64,000 bases of DNA from Conus ventricosus (GCA_018398815.1 CM031616.1:72276099-72340098); one strand, 5' to 3'; shown: positions 22,401-34,965, numbered from the stretch's first letter. Made by a program: numbers and translations. Notes: generated by a model from the sequence alone, not told the origin.

Positions 22401-25400
22401 TTTTGTTGTTTTATGTCACGTGTGTGCATTCTCACAGATGCGGTGAGTGATGGGGGGGGGGATAGTTGTTGTTTGTCACTGTGTGACATTTCACAGACTG
22501 CTGGTGAGTGATGGGGGGGGGGGGGGAGGGGGTATGTTTTGTTTGTCACTGTGTGACATTCTTACAGACTGTGGTGAGTGATGGGGGGATATGTTGTTGT
22601 TGTCTGGTGATTCCGATGTGGTGTGATGGGGGTTGTTGTTGTTTGTCACTGTGTGAATCTACAGATGCTGGTGAGTGTGGGGGGGGGAGGGGGGGTATGT
22701 TGTTTTTTGTCATTTTGTGACATTCTCCAGGGCTGCGGTGGGATGGGGGGGGGAGGGGGGGGTTGTTGTTTTTGTCACTGGTGTGGCATTCCACAGACTG
22801 TGGTGAGTGATGGGGGGGGGGGGGGGGGGATGTTGTTGTTTGTCACTGGTGACATTCTCACAGACTGCTGGTGAGTGATGGGGGGGGGGGGGTTTATTGT
22901 TGTTTTTCATGGTGACTTCTACGACTGCTGGTGAGTGATGGGGGGGGGTATGTTGTTGTTTGTCACTGGGGTGACATTCTCACGGAATGCTGGGGAGTGG
23001 GGGGGGGGGGGGGGGGTATGTTGTTGTTTTTCACTGTGTGACATTCTCACAGATGTGGTGAGTTGGGGGGGGGGGGGGGGGGGGGATGTTGTTGTTTGTC
23101 TGTGGACATTCTCCAGATGCTGGTGATGATGGGGGGGGGGGTATGTTGGGTTTTTTGTCAGTGGGGTTTTTCACAGCTGCTGGTGAGTGAGGGGGGGGGG
23201 TATTGTTGTTGATGTCATGTGTGAATTTCCAGATGTTTGGGGAGTGATAGGGGGGGGGGGGGGTAGTTTTTGTTTGTCACTGTGGACATTTTTACGACTG
23301 TGGTGAGTGAGGGGGGGGGGTTGTTGTTGTGTCACTGTTGTTTTTTCACAGATTTCTGGTGGGGTGATGGGGGGGGGGGGGGGGGGTATGTTGTTGTATG
23401 TCATGTGTGACATTTTTCACGACTGTGGTGAGTGGGGGAGGGGGGGGGGGTTGTTTTTTGTATGTCACTGTGTGACTTTTTCACGATGCTGGTGAGTGAT
23501 GGGGGGGGGGGTATGTTGTTGTTTGTCACTGTGTGACATTTCACGACTGCTGGTGAGTGATGGGGGGGGGGGGGGGGGGGTATGTTATTGTTTGTCACTG
23601 TGTGAATTTCCAGACTGTGGTGAGTGATGGGGGATATGTTTTTGTTTGTCACTGGGTGACATTCTCAAGGAATGCTTTGGGGAGTGATGGGGGTATGTTG
23701 TTGTTTGTCACTGTGTGACATTCTACAGGACTGCTGGTGAGTGTTGGGGGGGGGGGGGGGGGGTATGTTGTTGTTTGTCACTGTGTGACATTCTCAAGAC
23801 TGCTGGTGAGTGATGGGGGGGGGGAGGGGGGGTTATGTTGTTTTTTGTCACTGTGTGACTTCTCACAGACTGCTGGTGAGTGATGGGGGGGGGGGGGGGG
23901 TTATGTTGTTGTTTGTCACTGTGTGACATTCTCACGACTGTGGTTTAGGAAAGGGGGGGGGGGGGGGTATGTTGTTGTTTGTACTGTGTGACATTCTCAC
24001 GGGCTGTGGTGAGTGATGGGGGGGGGGGGGTTTGTTGTTGTTTTTTCATGTGTGACATTCTCACGACTGCTGGTGAGTGTGGGGGGGGGGGGGGATGTTG
24101 TGTTTGTCACTTTTGTGATTCTACGATGTGGTGAGTGATGGGGGGGGGGTATGTTGTTTTTTTGTTTACTGTGTGACATTCTACAGATCGCTGGTGAGTG
24201 ATGGGGGGGGGGGTTTTTGTTGTTTGTCCCCTGTGTGAATTCTCCAGATGCTGGTGGTGATGGGGGGGGGGAGGGGGGGGGTATGTTTTGTTTGTCACTG
24301 TGTGCATTTCCAGATGCTGGTGAGGATTGGGGGGTTGTTGTTGTTTGTTTACTGTGTGGGCATTCTCACAGGGGATGTGGTGGTGATGGGGGGGGGGAGG
24401 GGGGGGGGTTTTGTTTTTGTTTGTCATGTGTGACATTTCCAGACTGTGGGGGAGTGAAAGGGGGGGGGGGGGGGGGATTGGGGTTTTTGTCACTGGTGTG
24501 ACTTCTCACAGACTGTGGTGGTGATTGGGGGGGGGGGGGGGGGGAGGGATGTTGTTGTTTGTCCTTGTGCATTCTCACAGATGCTGGTGGTGATGGGGGG
24601 GGGGGGGGGGGGAGGGGGGGATGTTGTTGTTTGTCACTGTGTGACTTCTCACAGACTGCTGGTGAGTGATTGGGGGGGGGGGGGGTTTTGTTGTTGTTTG
24701 TCATGTGTGACATTCTCACAGACGGGTGGTGGTGATGGGGGGGGGGGGGGGCGAGGGGGGGTATGTTGGGTTTTTTGTCCCCTGTGTGACTTTCCAGATG
24801 TGTGTGAGTGATTGGGGGGGGGGGGGGTATGTTGTTGTTTGTCACTGTGTGACATTCTCACGTGCTTGGGAGTGATGGGGGGGGGTGTTGTTGTTTTTCA
24901 CTGTTGTGCATTTTTCAAAAGGGGCTGTGGTGGTGATGGGGGGGGGGGGGGGGGGGAGGGGGGGGTATGTTGTTGTTTGTCATGTGTGACATTTCCAGAT
25001 GTGTGAGTGATGGGGGGGGAGGCGGGGGGTTGTTGTTGTTTGTCACTGTGGGTCATTCTCCAGATGCTGTGTGAGTGATGGGGGGGGGGGGGGGGAGGGG
25101 GGGGTTGTTGTTGTTTGTCACTGTGTGACATTTCACAGATGCTGGTGAGTTTATGGGGGGGGGGGGGGGATGTTTTTGTTTGTCATGTGTGACCAAATTT
25201 TCCGATTGTGGTGAGTGATGGGGGGGGGGGGTGTGTTGTTTGTCATTTTGTGACATTCTCACAGACTGCTGGTGAGTGATGGGGGGGGGGGGGGGAGGGG
25301 GGAGGGGGGGTTTGTTGTTGTTTGTCACTGTGTGACATTCTCACAGATGCTGGTGAGTGATGGGGGGGGGGGGCGGGGGGTATGTTGTTGTTTTTTCACT

Positions 25401-25840
25401 GTGTGACATTCTCACAGACTGCTGGTGAGTGATGGGGGGGGGGGGAGGGGGGGTTGTTGTTGTGTGTCATGGGGTGACATTCTCACAGATGTGGTGAGTG
25501 TGGGGGGGGGGGGGAGGGGGGGTATGTTTTTTGTTTGTCATGTGTGACATTCTCACGACTGGGTGAGTGGTGGGGGGGGGGGGGGGGTTGTTGTTGTTTG
25601 TCCCCTGTGTGACATTCCCCACAGATTTCTTGTGAGTGGGGGGGGGGTGAGGGGGGGTATGTTGTTGTTTGCATGTACATTCTCACAGTGCTGGTGAGTG
25701 GGTGGGGGGTGGGGGGTTGGTATGTGGTATGTCACTGTGGGACATTTCACCATGCTGGTGAGTGCATTTCACGACTGCTGGTGAGTGATGGGGGATGGTG
25801 GGTAGTTGTTTTTGTCATGTGTGACATTCTCCCCAATTTA
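13456..25840. repeat. about 55-65 bp G-run minisatellite, roughly 200 copies
   Basis: Each unit is TTCTCACAGACTGCTG, GTGAGTGATG, a run of about 7-25 G, TATGTTGTTG and TTTGTCACTGTGTGACA. Most length variation comes from the G run, and many units have single-base losses in CAC, ACAG or CTG, consistent with sequencing error. The unit contains an acceptor-like TTCTCACAG and a donor-like GGTGAGTG separated by 6-7 nt. All the Pro-rich (minus) and Gly-rich (plus) open frames here are artefacts. Confidence 0.95.
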
Positions 25841-25964
25841 TTAATTAATGTTTGAGGGCACAAATCCCCTTAATGGAACTTTTGAATACCTGTGATTATT
25901 TTTTTCTTGAAATCACACCAAATATTTGGGTAAAATTGGTAGTGGATTTTTGTTGTTGTTGTTG
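25841..25964. other. short unique spacer between two arrays
   Basis: AT-rich, no feature. Confidence 0.6.
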
Positions 25965-27635
25965 CATATGGACCATTGAGGTCATCATCCATGTGTTGTT
26001 GTTGTGTCCCTCATGGCATTGAGGTACTATCTCATGTTGTTGTTGTTGTTGTGTTGTCCATCATGGAAACCCTTGAGGTCACTCATTTCATGTTGTTGTT
26101 GTTGTTTTGTCCATATGGACCATTTAGGTCATCATCTCCATGTTGTTGTTGTTGTTGTTGTGTCATCATGCCATTGAGGTCATCATCTCCATGTTGTTGT
26201 TTTGTTGTTTTTGTCCCTATGGGCCTGAGGTCCTCATCTCCTGTTGTGTTGTTGTTGATGTCCCTATGAACCATGAGTCACTCATCTCCATGGTTTTTGT
26301 TGTTGTTGTTGTTGTCCATCATGGACCCTTTTAGGTCATCATCTCCCTGTTGTTGTTGTTGTTTCCCTCTGGACCATTGAGGTCATCATCTCCATGTTGT
26401 TGTGCTGTTGTCCAAAGGCCCTTGGGGTCATCATCTCCATGTTTTTTGTTTTTTTTGTTTTTTTCCATATGGACCTTGGGGTCACTTCTCCATGTTGTTG
26501 TTGTTGCCCAAATGGACCTTGAGGTCACTCATTCCCCGTTTTTGTTGGCCATAGGGGGCCATTGAGGATCATCTCCTGTTGTTTGTTTTTTGTTGTCCAA
26601 CTGGACCTTTTAGGTCATCATCTCCCTGTTGTTGTGTTGTTTTCCAACATGGCCATGAGGTCATCTCTCCAGTTGTTGTTGTTGTTCTCCATCTGGACCA
26701 TTAGGCACTATTTCAGTTGTTGTTGTTGTTGTCCCTCCTGGCATTGAGGTCACTCATCTCCATGTTGTTGTTTTTTGTTTTGTCCTCATGGACATTTAGG
26801 TCACTCATTCCCTGTTGTTGGTGTTTTTGTCCTCATGGCCATTTAGGTCATCATCTCCTGTTGTTTTTGGGTTGGGATCTGGGGAAATTGAGGTCATTCT
26901 AAGTTGTTGTTGTTTTTGTCCTCATGGACCATTGGGTCACTCATTTCCATGTTATTGTTGTAATGTTGTTGTCCCCTTTGGGAAAATTGAGGTCACTCAT
27001 CTCCTGTTGTTGTTGTTTTTGTTGTTGTTGTTGTCCTGGGACCCTTGGGTCCTCATCCCATTTTTGTTTGTTGTTTTTTGTTGTTGCCATCTGGGCCATT
27101 GAGGTCAAACATTCCATGTTGTTGTTGTTTTTGTCCATTGGCCCTTGGGTCACTCATCTCCATGTTGGTGTTGGGTTTTTGGCCTTGGACATTTTGGGGC
27201 ACTCATCTCCATGTTGTTGTTGTTGTTGTCCACTGGACCTTTGGGGCACTCATCTCCCTGTTTTGTTTTTTGTTGTCCATCTGGCCATTGAGGTCCTCAT
27301 CTCCATGTTGTTTTTGCTGTTGTCCATCGGGGGCCCTTGAGGTATCATCTCCCTGTTGTTTTTTGTTGTTTTCCAAAATGGACCTTTAGGTCACTCATTC
27401 CATGTTGTTTTTTTGTTGTCCTTGGCCTTGAGGTATCCCCCATGTTGTTGTTGTTCCATCATGGACCTTTTAGGTCACCATCTCCCTGTTGTTGTTGTTG
27501 TTGTTGCATTGGAACCCTTGAGGTCATATCTCCCTGTTTTTTTGTTTTTGTTGTCCTCATGGACCTTGGGTCATCATCTCCATGTTGTTGTTGTTGTTTT
27601 TGTCCATATGGCCCTTGAGGTCATCATCTCCTGTT

Positions 27636-27667
<32 letters not shown>

Positions 27668-27750
27668 CCATTATGGACTTTTTGGTATCATTTCCCCTGT
27701 TTGTTGTTGTGTTTTTGTTGTCCCCCATGGACATTTGGGTCATTCTCGTT
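25965..27750. repeat. about 50-60 bp (GTT)n-containing minisatellite, some 30 copies
   Basis: Units combine a variable GTTGTTGTTGTTGTTGTCC tract with ATGGACCATTGAGGTCATCA and TCTCCATG. Units are noisy, with frequent single-base gaps. The plus-strand open frames are repeat artefacts. Confidence 0.9.
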
Positions 27751-28275
27751 GTATTCGAGTTTTTAATTTGATGCCCGTTTTAAATTTTGGTTCCCACCTG
27801 CCACAAAGGGTTTTTTTTTGCGAGTGCAACGCAGCCATGTGTGTGCCCCGCTTTTCCGAGGGGAAATTTTTGTACGGCAAAGCTGGGCACTGAAACACCC
27901 CGTCGTGCTGAATTTCAGTGCCCGTTTTGTATTCTATTTTCAGTCGAATGATACCTCAGTGGAGTTAAAACTTTTTAAGGTTGATTGAATCGACTAACCC
28001 GTTTGTCTTCATATTTACAGTCGACATGAAGCAGTAGTTAGTTAAAACATTTGTAGGTTGATTGAAGCATTCTGCAAAAGGAGCCAATTTCTCAGCGTTA
28101 TTTCAAACGTGGTCTTCTAAACAGCCAGATTTGGGAAGGAAAAAGAGTAGCCCGCCCTTTACCGAGTCGGGGGGGAACGGTAGGGACAAAGTCAAATTTG
28201 ACGTTTATGCAAATGGTGCGTGATGTAGGTGAGAGGTTTTAAATTGTGTTCGTTTGGGTGTGTGTGTGTTTTTCA
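27751..28275. other. unique AT-rich DNA
   Basis: No exon with both good splice sites is seen. It lies upstream of the mitochondrial carrier exon and would be intronic to that gene. Confidence 0.5.
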
Positions 28276-29775
28276 TTCCCCCTTAGACAGGTTTTCCCCG
28301 GGTACATGACACATAGACAGCCCCATTCCCCCTTCAGACCGATACCCTGTGTGTACACTGACACATAGACAGCCACATTCCACCTTCAGACAGATACCCT
28401 GTGTGTACATTGACACAGCCACATTCCACTTCAGACAGATACCTGTGTGTACATTGACACATAGACAGCCACATTCCACCTTCAGACAGGTGCCCTGTGT
28501 GTACATTGACACATAGACAGCCACATTCCACCTTCAGACAGGTACCCTGTGTGTACATTGACACATAGACAGCCACATTCCTCCTTCAGACAGGTACCGT
28601 TTGTGTGTGTTTACATTGACATATAAGCAGCCACATTCCATCCTCAGACAGGTACCTTTGTGTGTGTTTACATTGACATATAAGCAGCCACATTCCACCT
28701 TCAGACAGGTACACTGTGTGCATGGTTACATTGACACATAGACAGCCGCATTCCTGCTTTAGACAGGTACCCTGTGTGTGTGTTTACATTGACACATAGA
28801 CAGCCACATTCCACCTTCAGACAGGTACCTGTGTGTGTGTTTACATTGACACATAGACAGCCACATTCCACCTTCAGACAGGTACCCTGTGTGTGTGTTT
28901 ACATTGACACATAGACAGCCACATTCCATCCTCAGACAGGTACCCGTGTGTGTGTTTACATTGACACATAGACAGCCACATTCCACCTTCAGATAGGTAC
29001 CCTGTGTGTGTGTTTACATTGACACATAGACAGCCACATTCCACCTTCAGATAGGTACCTGTGTGTGTGTTTACATTGACACATAGACAGCCACATTCCT
29101 GCTTCAGACAGGTACCCTGTGTGTGTGTTTACATTGACACATAGACAGCCACAGTCCACCTTCAGACAGGTACCCTGTGTGTGTGTTTACATTGACACAT
29201 AGACAGCCACATTCTTCCTTCAGACAAGTACCCTTTGTGTGTGTTCACATTGACATATAAGCAGCCACATTTCATCCTCAGACAGGCACCCCTTGTGTGT
29301 GTTTACATTGACACATAGACAGCCACATTCCACCTTCAGACAGGTACCTGTGTGTTTACATTGACACATAGACAGCCACATTCCATCCTCAGACAGGTAC
29401 CCTTTGTACGTGTTTACATTGACACATAGACAGCCACATTCCACCTTCAGATAGGTACCTGTGTGTGTGTTTACATTGACACATAGACAGCCACATTCCA
29501 TCCTCAGACAGGTACCCGTGTGTGTGTTTACATTGACACATAGACAGCCACATTCCACCTTCAGATAGGTACCCTGTGTGTGTGTTTACATTGACACATA
29601 GACAGCCACATTCCACCTTCAGACAGGTACCCTGTGTGTGTGTTTTTCATTGACACATAGACAGCCACATTCCATCCTCAGACAGGTACCCTGTGTGTGT
29701 GTTTACATTGACACATAGACAGCCACATTCCACCTTCAGACAGGTACCCTGTGTGTGTGTTTACATTGACACATG
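28276..29775. repeat. 53-59 bp minisatellite, about 27 copies
   Basis: Unit is GACAGCCACATTCCACCTTC, AGACAGGTACCCTGTGTG, then TGTGTTTACATTGACACATA. Length varies with the number of GT steps. It ends about 60 bp before the start of the SLC25A42-type exon, so it occupies the intron's 3' end. Confidence 0.95.
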
Positions 29776-29836
29776 TTCACCCACACTCCTCCTTCAGCCA
29801 TGCACTCTAGTAGGGTCAGGACGTTGGTGTGTGCAG

Positions 29837-30044
29837 GTGTGACGGGCCACGCCCAGGACTACACCACCATCCTGGGCACAGCGCGGCAGGTGGTGGCGGA
29901 GGAGGGCTTCATCCAGGGCCTGTACAAAGGACTCAGCATGAACTGGATCAAAGGGCCATCGCCGTGGGCGTCAGCTTTATGACCTTCGACCTGGCCCTCC
30001 GCTGGCTCCGGCGACTGGAGGTCTTCCACCAAGACGGCGACTGA
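29837..30044 (+). CDS. SLC25A42: mitochondrial carrier SLC25A42-like, terminal coding exon (single-base frameshift)
   Basis: The exon encodes the last matrix helix and sixth membrane segment of a mitochondrial carrier of the SLC25A42 type, an inner-membrane coenzyme A/adenosine-nucleotide exchanger. It reads GVTGHAQDYTTILGTARQVV, AEEGFIQGLYKGLSMNWIKG, then PIAVGVSFMTFDLALRW and a short polar tail before TGA at 30042. The YKGLSMNW-KGPIAVG block is diagnostic of this subfamily (from memory of the family). The frame breaks at 29955-29958: GGGCCATC lacks one C relative to the expected GGGCCCATC, so frame 1 upstream continues in frame 3. One missing C in a homopolymer is most simply an assembly error, but a pseudogene cannot be excluded. 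GTGTGCAG at 29836 is the preferred acceptor; CTCCTTCAG at 29797 is an alternative. Earlier exons are not found in this window. Confidence 0.85.
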
Positions 30045-30510
30045 GGTTGGGGAGGGGGACGCGTTGTGTTGTTGTTTTTGTTGTGATAATCCATGGAAAT
30101 GGTCCAGACCTGGATGTGTGTGTGTGTGTGTGTGTGTGATAGTCTGTGATTATGGTTACTACAGAGCTTGGACTCATCTGGTAAGGAAGTTAAGGGGTTA
30201 TAGGGCGTTCAGGTGTGTACTCATCGCCATGAACTTGACAATGAATGTAACACAAGACAAACAGTCAGGACTGCTTCAGCGATGGATAACTAAGTGGACA
30301 CTGACGAATGGCATTTTGTCCTCTGCGATTTCAGCAGTATTAATAAGTTATGTCCCTTTTGTTTGCTTGTTTTTGTGTTGGTTTCATTTTGTTCTGTATT
30401 TAGAGACGCTGGGAGGAAGATGGGGGGGGGGGGGGGGGGGGGGGGGGTGTCATGGTTAGCTTTTCTTTGTCAGGCAACTGTCATTGAATAAATATGTAAA
30501 CATACTCGAA
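30045..30510 (+). other. probable 3' UTR of the SLC25A42-like gene
   Basis: Follows the TGA. Contains a short (GT)n at about 30115-30138 and a 26-G run at 30422-30447, and ends just past a canonical AATAAA at 30487-30492, with GT-rich sequence about 70 bp downstream. Confidence 0.6.
30487..30492 (+). promoter_or_regulatory. polyadenylation signal AATAAA
   Basis: First AATAAA after the SLC25A42-like stop codon, about 440 nt downstream, followed by T- and GT-rich DNA as expected for a cleavage region. Confidence 0.55.
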
Positions 30511-30637
30511 CAGTTGCCATTGCTGATTTTTATTTATTCTTTTATTTTATTCATTTATTGTTTTTGTGTGTGTGAGAAAACCGTGACACAAAATTTTCTA
30601 TGGTTTTAAATACATTTTGACTTAATCTGAATTAGGA

Positions 30638-31682
30638 AAACATCCCAGTGAAAGAATAAGAGAAAGGGGCAGAGTTCATCTTCCATGAAACGTCCCACTG
30701 AAGGAATGAGAGAAAGGGGCAGAGTTCATCTTCCATAAAACATCCAGTGAAGGAATGAGAGAAAGGGGCAGAGTTCATCTTCCATGAAACGTCCCACTGA
30801 AGGAATGAGATCAATGAACAGAGTTCATCTTCCATAAAACATCCCAGTGAAGAAATGAGAGAAAGGGGCAGAGTTCATCTTCCATAAAACATCCCAGTGA
30901 AGGAATGAGATAAATGAACAGAGTTCATCTTCATGAAACGTCCAGTGAAGGAATGAGAGAAAGGGGCAGAGTTCATCTTCCATAAAACATCCCACTGAAG
31001 GAATGAGAGAAAGGGGCAGAGTTCATCTTCCATAAAACATCCCAGTGAAGGATTGAGAGAAAGATGCAGAGTTCATCTTCCATCTCATGTCCAGTGAAGG
31101 ATTGAGAGAAAGGGGCAGAGTTCATCTTCCATAAAATGTCCCAGTGAAGGATTGAGATAAACGGACAGAGTTCATCTTCCATCTCATGTCTCAGTGAAGG
31201 AATGAGAGAAAGGGGCAGAGTTCATCTTCCATCTCATGTCCCAGTGAGGGAATGAGAGAAAGTGGCAGAGTTCATCTTCCATCTCATGTCCCAGTGAACG
31301 AATGAGAGAAAGGGGCGGAGTTCATCTTCCATCTCACGTCCCAGTGAAGGAATGAGAGAAAGGGGCAGAGTTCATCTTCCATCTCATGTCCAGTGAAGGA
31401 ATGAGAGAAAGGGGCGGAGTTCATCTTCCATCTCACGTCCAGTGAAGGAATGAGAGAAAGGGGCGGAGTTCATCTTCCATCTCATGTCCCAGTGAACGAA
31501 TGAGAGAAAGGGGCGGAGTTCATCTTCCATCTCATGTCCCAGTGAAGGAATGAGAGAAAGGGGCAGAGTTCATCTTCCATCTCATGTCCAGTGAAGGAAT
31601 GAGAGAAAGGGGCAGAGTTCATCTTCCATCTCACGTCCCAGTGAAGGAATGAGAGAAAGGGGCAGAGTTCATCTTCCAACTC
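30638..31682. repeat. 50-bp minisatellite, about 21 copies
   Basis: Unit is CATCCCAGTGAAGGAATGAG, AGAAAGGGGCAGAGTTCATC, TTCCATAAAA. Left units end in ATAAAA/ATGAAA and right units in ATCTCA, so two subfamilies are spatially separated. Confidence 0.95.
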
Positions 31683-32028
31683 AGGATGCCTTGGGGATAA
31701 CGGGGGGGAAAAGAAAGGGAAAAAAAAAAAGAGAGAGACACAAAGAAGTTCAGAAACAATTTGCTGAAAATCAGAGCATTGCAGATTCAGCTTGTTTTGT
31801 TTGTTTGTTTTGTTTTGTTTTCTGGTTTGGCCAAAGGAGATTTCTCACTGAATGATTTCCCTTGTTTCAGAAAGCATGCCACAGTTGACTATTCTTATGA
31901 TTATTGTCCTTTGCGTATGAAAGAAAACAAACCTCACTGTCCATCACCTCGGTATCAAACAGAAAGGAATGGTTTGAGGTCACCTGTAAACAGTGGTACC
32001 TGTCAGTAAGGACCACCTGAAATCGTCA

Positions 32029-32088
<60 letters not shown>

Positions 32089-32729
32089 AAAGGTTGTGAA
32101 TGGGATGGATCATTGGGAGAGAAACGTCGCACAGACACAGAGGGAGAAAAAATAACCATCCCCAGAAAGGTCTGGAGACTGGTGCTGAATGGCCAGTGGA
32201 TGTGGAGTGTGACGCTTTGACTGGAGCAGATGGTGACTGCGTCCATCGTGCCGCCGCCTGCTGTGGTCGTTGCACTCGACATCCTCTGTTGGCCCAACAG
32301 GAGCCCCAACTCAGAAATCTTACCTGGGAAGCTCTGTGTTGATTTTGTCTGTGAAATAAATCGGCCGCGATGAGTGTAACTTAAATCTCTTCTAGACTTC
32401 TCCACAGAAGAGTTTGCCCTGTTTTTAGCCTCCTTCCCCCTCCACTCCCCACCATCACCTCCCCCCCCCTCCCCCCCTCAACTGTTTCTTTCTTACTCTG
32501 CGCTCTCACTAGTCCATCTTTTTATATCCGTAGGTTTTTCTGTACCTTTCATCCCGCCGTTGATGCTGCCGTGTGCTTGTTCACTAGTGCATGCTGGGTA
32601 TTCATGTTCGCATGCTGCGTCGACTGAACGTTGATTATGGGATCTTTTGTCGTCTGCATTTCTTGGTGTGCAGGTGGAATTCGGGCATTAGCGTGTGAGT
32701 GAGTGGGTGGAAAAGGAAAATGGAGTTTA
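31683..32729. other. unique DNA with a (CA)n tract
   Basis: (CA)n lies at about 32032-32088. No supported gene, although short frames such as 32100-32342 are open. Confidence 0.5.
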
Positions 32730-33100
32730 GGGGGGGGGGGGTGGGGGGAGGGGGGCTGGGGTGGGGGGTCTCACAGTTCACCCCTCCAGGCTCTCCCGAT
32801 AGTCAAAGCAATGCCCTGAGAGTAAGTCATGCGCTGTAAAACACACAGCTGTTTTGTGTTCATGGGGGGGGGGGGGGGGGGGGGGGGGCTCCACAGTTCA
32901 CCCTCCAGGCTCTCCGATAGTCAAAGCAATGCCCTGAGAGTAAGTCATGTGCTGTAAAACACACAGCTGTTGTGGTTCATGGGGGGGGAGGTGGGGGGGG
33001 TCTCCACAGTTCACCCCTCCAGGCTTTTCCCGATAGTCAAAGCAATGCCCTGAGAGTAAGTCATGTGCTGTAAAACACACAGCTGTTGCCTTCATTGGAA
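32730..33100. repeat. about 115-bp repeat with G runs, three copies
   Basis: CACAGTTCACCCCTCCAGGC starts near 32771, 32892 and 33005. Each copy ends in a G tract of 15-30 bases and contains GAGAGTAAGTCATGTGCTG. Confidence 0.9.
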
Positions 33101-33339
33101 AGATTCCATGAGGAGTCTGCCATCTGAAGGGCATCTTTGTCTTGCTTCTCCGGCGTTCACTGAAGCATTGTCGTGGGTTTGCTCTGGTGATGAATACTTT
33201 GAGGCGTACTAGTCCTATAGGTCTACAGTCGTATCATATCAGACAGTAAGTGCACTGGTCATTTTCACCCAGCGTAGCTAAATCCGAGGGAGCCAACATG
33301 TCAGAAACAGTGGACAGACTGGTCGTAGGCACTTCCAGG

Positions 33340-34140
33340 TCAGAGAGTGTGTTAACTGGTCAGAGAGTGCATTAATGGGAGACTTTGAGGTCAGAGAATG
33401 TATTAATGGGAGAATTCGAGGTCAGAGAGTATATTAATTGGAGACTTTGAGGTCAGAGAGTGAATTAATGGGAGACTTAGAGGTCAGAGAGTGTATTAAC
33501 CTGTCAGAGAGTGCATTAATGGGAGCTTAGAGGTCAGAGAGTGCATTAATGGGAGGCTTAGAGGTCAGAGAGTGCATTAATGGGAGACTTGAAGGTCATA
33601 GTGTTTTAAACTGGGAGACTTAGAGGTCAGAGAGTGCATTAATGGGAGACTTAGAGGTCAGAGAGTGCATTAATGGGAGACTTGAAGGTCAGAGTGTTTT
33701 AACTGGGAGACTTAGAGGTCAGAGAGTGCATTAATGGGAGGCTTAGAGGTCAGAGAGTGCATTAATGGGAGACTTGAAGGTCAGAGTGTTTTAACTGGGA
33801 GACTTAGAGGTCAGAGAGTGCATTAATGGGAGACTTAGAGGTCAGAGTGCTTTAACTGGGAGACTTCGAGGTCAGAGAGTGTTTTAACTGGGAGACTACG
33901 AGGTCAGAGAGTGTATTAACTGGGAGACTACGAGGTCAGAGAGTGTATTAACTGGGAGACTTAGAGGTCAGAGAGTGTATTAACTGGGAGACTTCGAGGT
34001 CAGAGAGTGTTTTAACTGGGAGACTACGAGGTCAGAGAGTGTATTAACTAGGAGACTTCGAGGTCAGAGAGTGTATTAACTGGGCGACTTCGAGGTCAGA
34101 GAATGTTTTAAGTGGGAGACTTCAAGGTCAGAGAGTGTTT
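33340..34140. repeat. 31-32 bp minisatellite, about 25 copies
   Basis: Unit is AGGTCAGAGAGTGTATTAAC then TGGGAGACTTCG. An ATTAATGGGAGACTTAG variant dominates the left half, and ATTAACTGGGAGACTACG or TTCG the right half. Confidence 0.93.
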
Positions 34141-34394
34141 CAAGCGGTGAGAAAAGAGGCTGAGCTGAAAATTACCTCTAAGCCACACATGTGCTCCTTT
34201 GTTGTTGTTGTTGTTTCATTTATTTTTTTTTACAATTTTGTTGGTGAAACATTACATTTTTTTTCTTCCTATTCTTTGTTCGAAGTGTTGTTGGTGGTGG
34301 TGGTGGTGGTGGTGGCACATGTGAAGCCAGTGGTTAGAAGCCAGCTAACACAGTCACATGAAGGGATGAATTGTTGGGGACCAGGTCTGAAGGC

Positions 34395-34965
34395 CATTAT
34401 TGTGGTGGTCATGAGGGGGTGGGGGGGAAGTAAACGTCCTTTTGCCTGTAGGGATCAGACCAGGCAGCAGTCAGTGCCAAGTCCCTGGCAGTCACTCCAC
34501 AGCTGTGGTCATGAGGGGGGAGGATGGTGGTGGTGGTGAAGTAAACGTCGTTTTGCCTGTAGGGATCAGACCAGGCAGCAGTCAGTCAGTCAGTCCACAA
34601 GTCCCCTGGCAGTCACTCCACGCTTTGGTCATGAGGGGGGGGGGGGGGGGGGGGGGGGATGGTAAAGTAAACGTCGTTTTGCCTGTTGGGATCAGACCAG
34701 GCAGCAGTCAGTGCCCACGTCCCTGGCAGTCACTCCACCGCTGTGGTCATGACGGGGTGGGGGGGCGGGGGAGTAAACGTCGTTTTGCCTGTAGGGATCA
34801 GACCAGGCAGCAGTCAGTCAGTCAGTGCCCAAGTCCCCTGGCAGTCACTCCACAGCTGTGGTCATGACGGGGTGGGGGGTGGGGGTGGGGGGGGTAGTAA
34901 ACGTTGTTTTGCCTGTTGGGATCAGACCAGGAAGCAGTCGGTGTCCAAGCAGTCACTCCACAGCA
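34395..34965. repeat. about 105-130 bp repeat, five copies
   Basis: Units contain GTGGTCATGAGGGG with a G run, GTAAACGTCGTTTTGCCTGT, AGGGATCAGACCAGGCAGCA and CCCCTGGCAGTCACTCCAC. A (TGG)n tract precedes it at 34288-34315. Confidence 0.92.

Noticed and set aside
12645..25855. Dozens of Gly-rich (plus) and Pro/His-rich (minus) open frames
   Set aside because: They are translations of G runs and the conserved part of the minisatellite unit.
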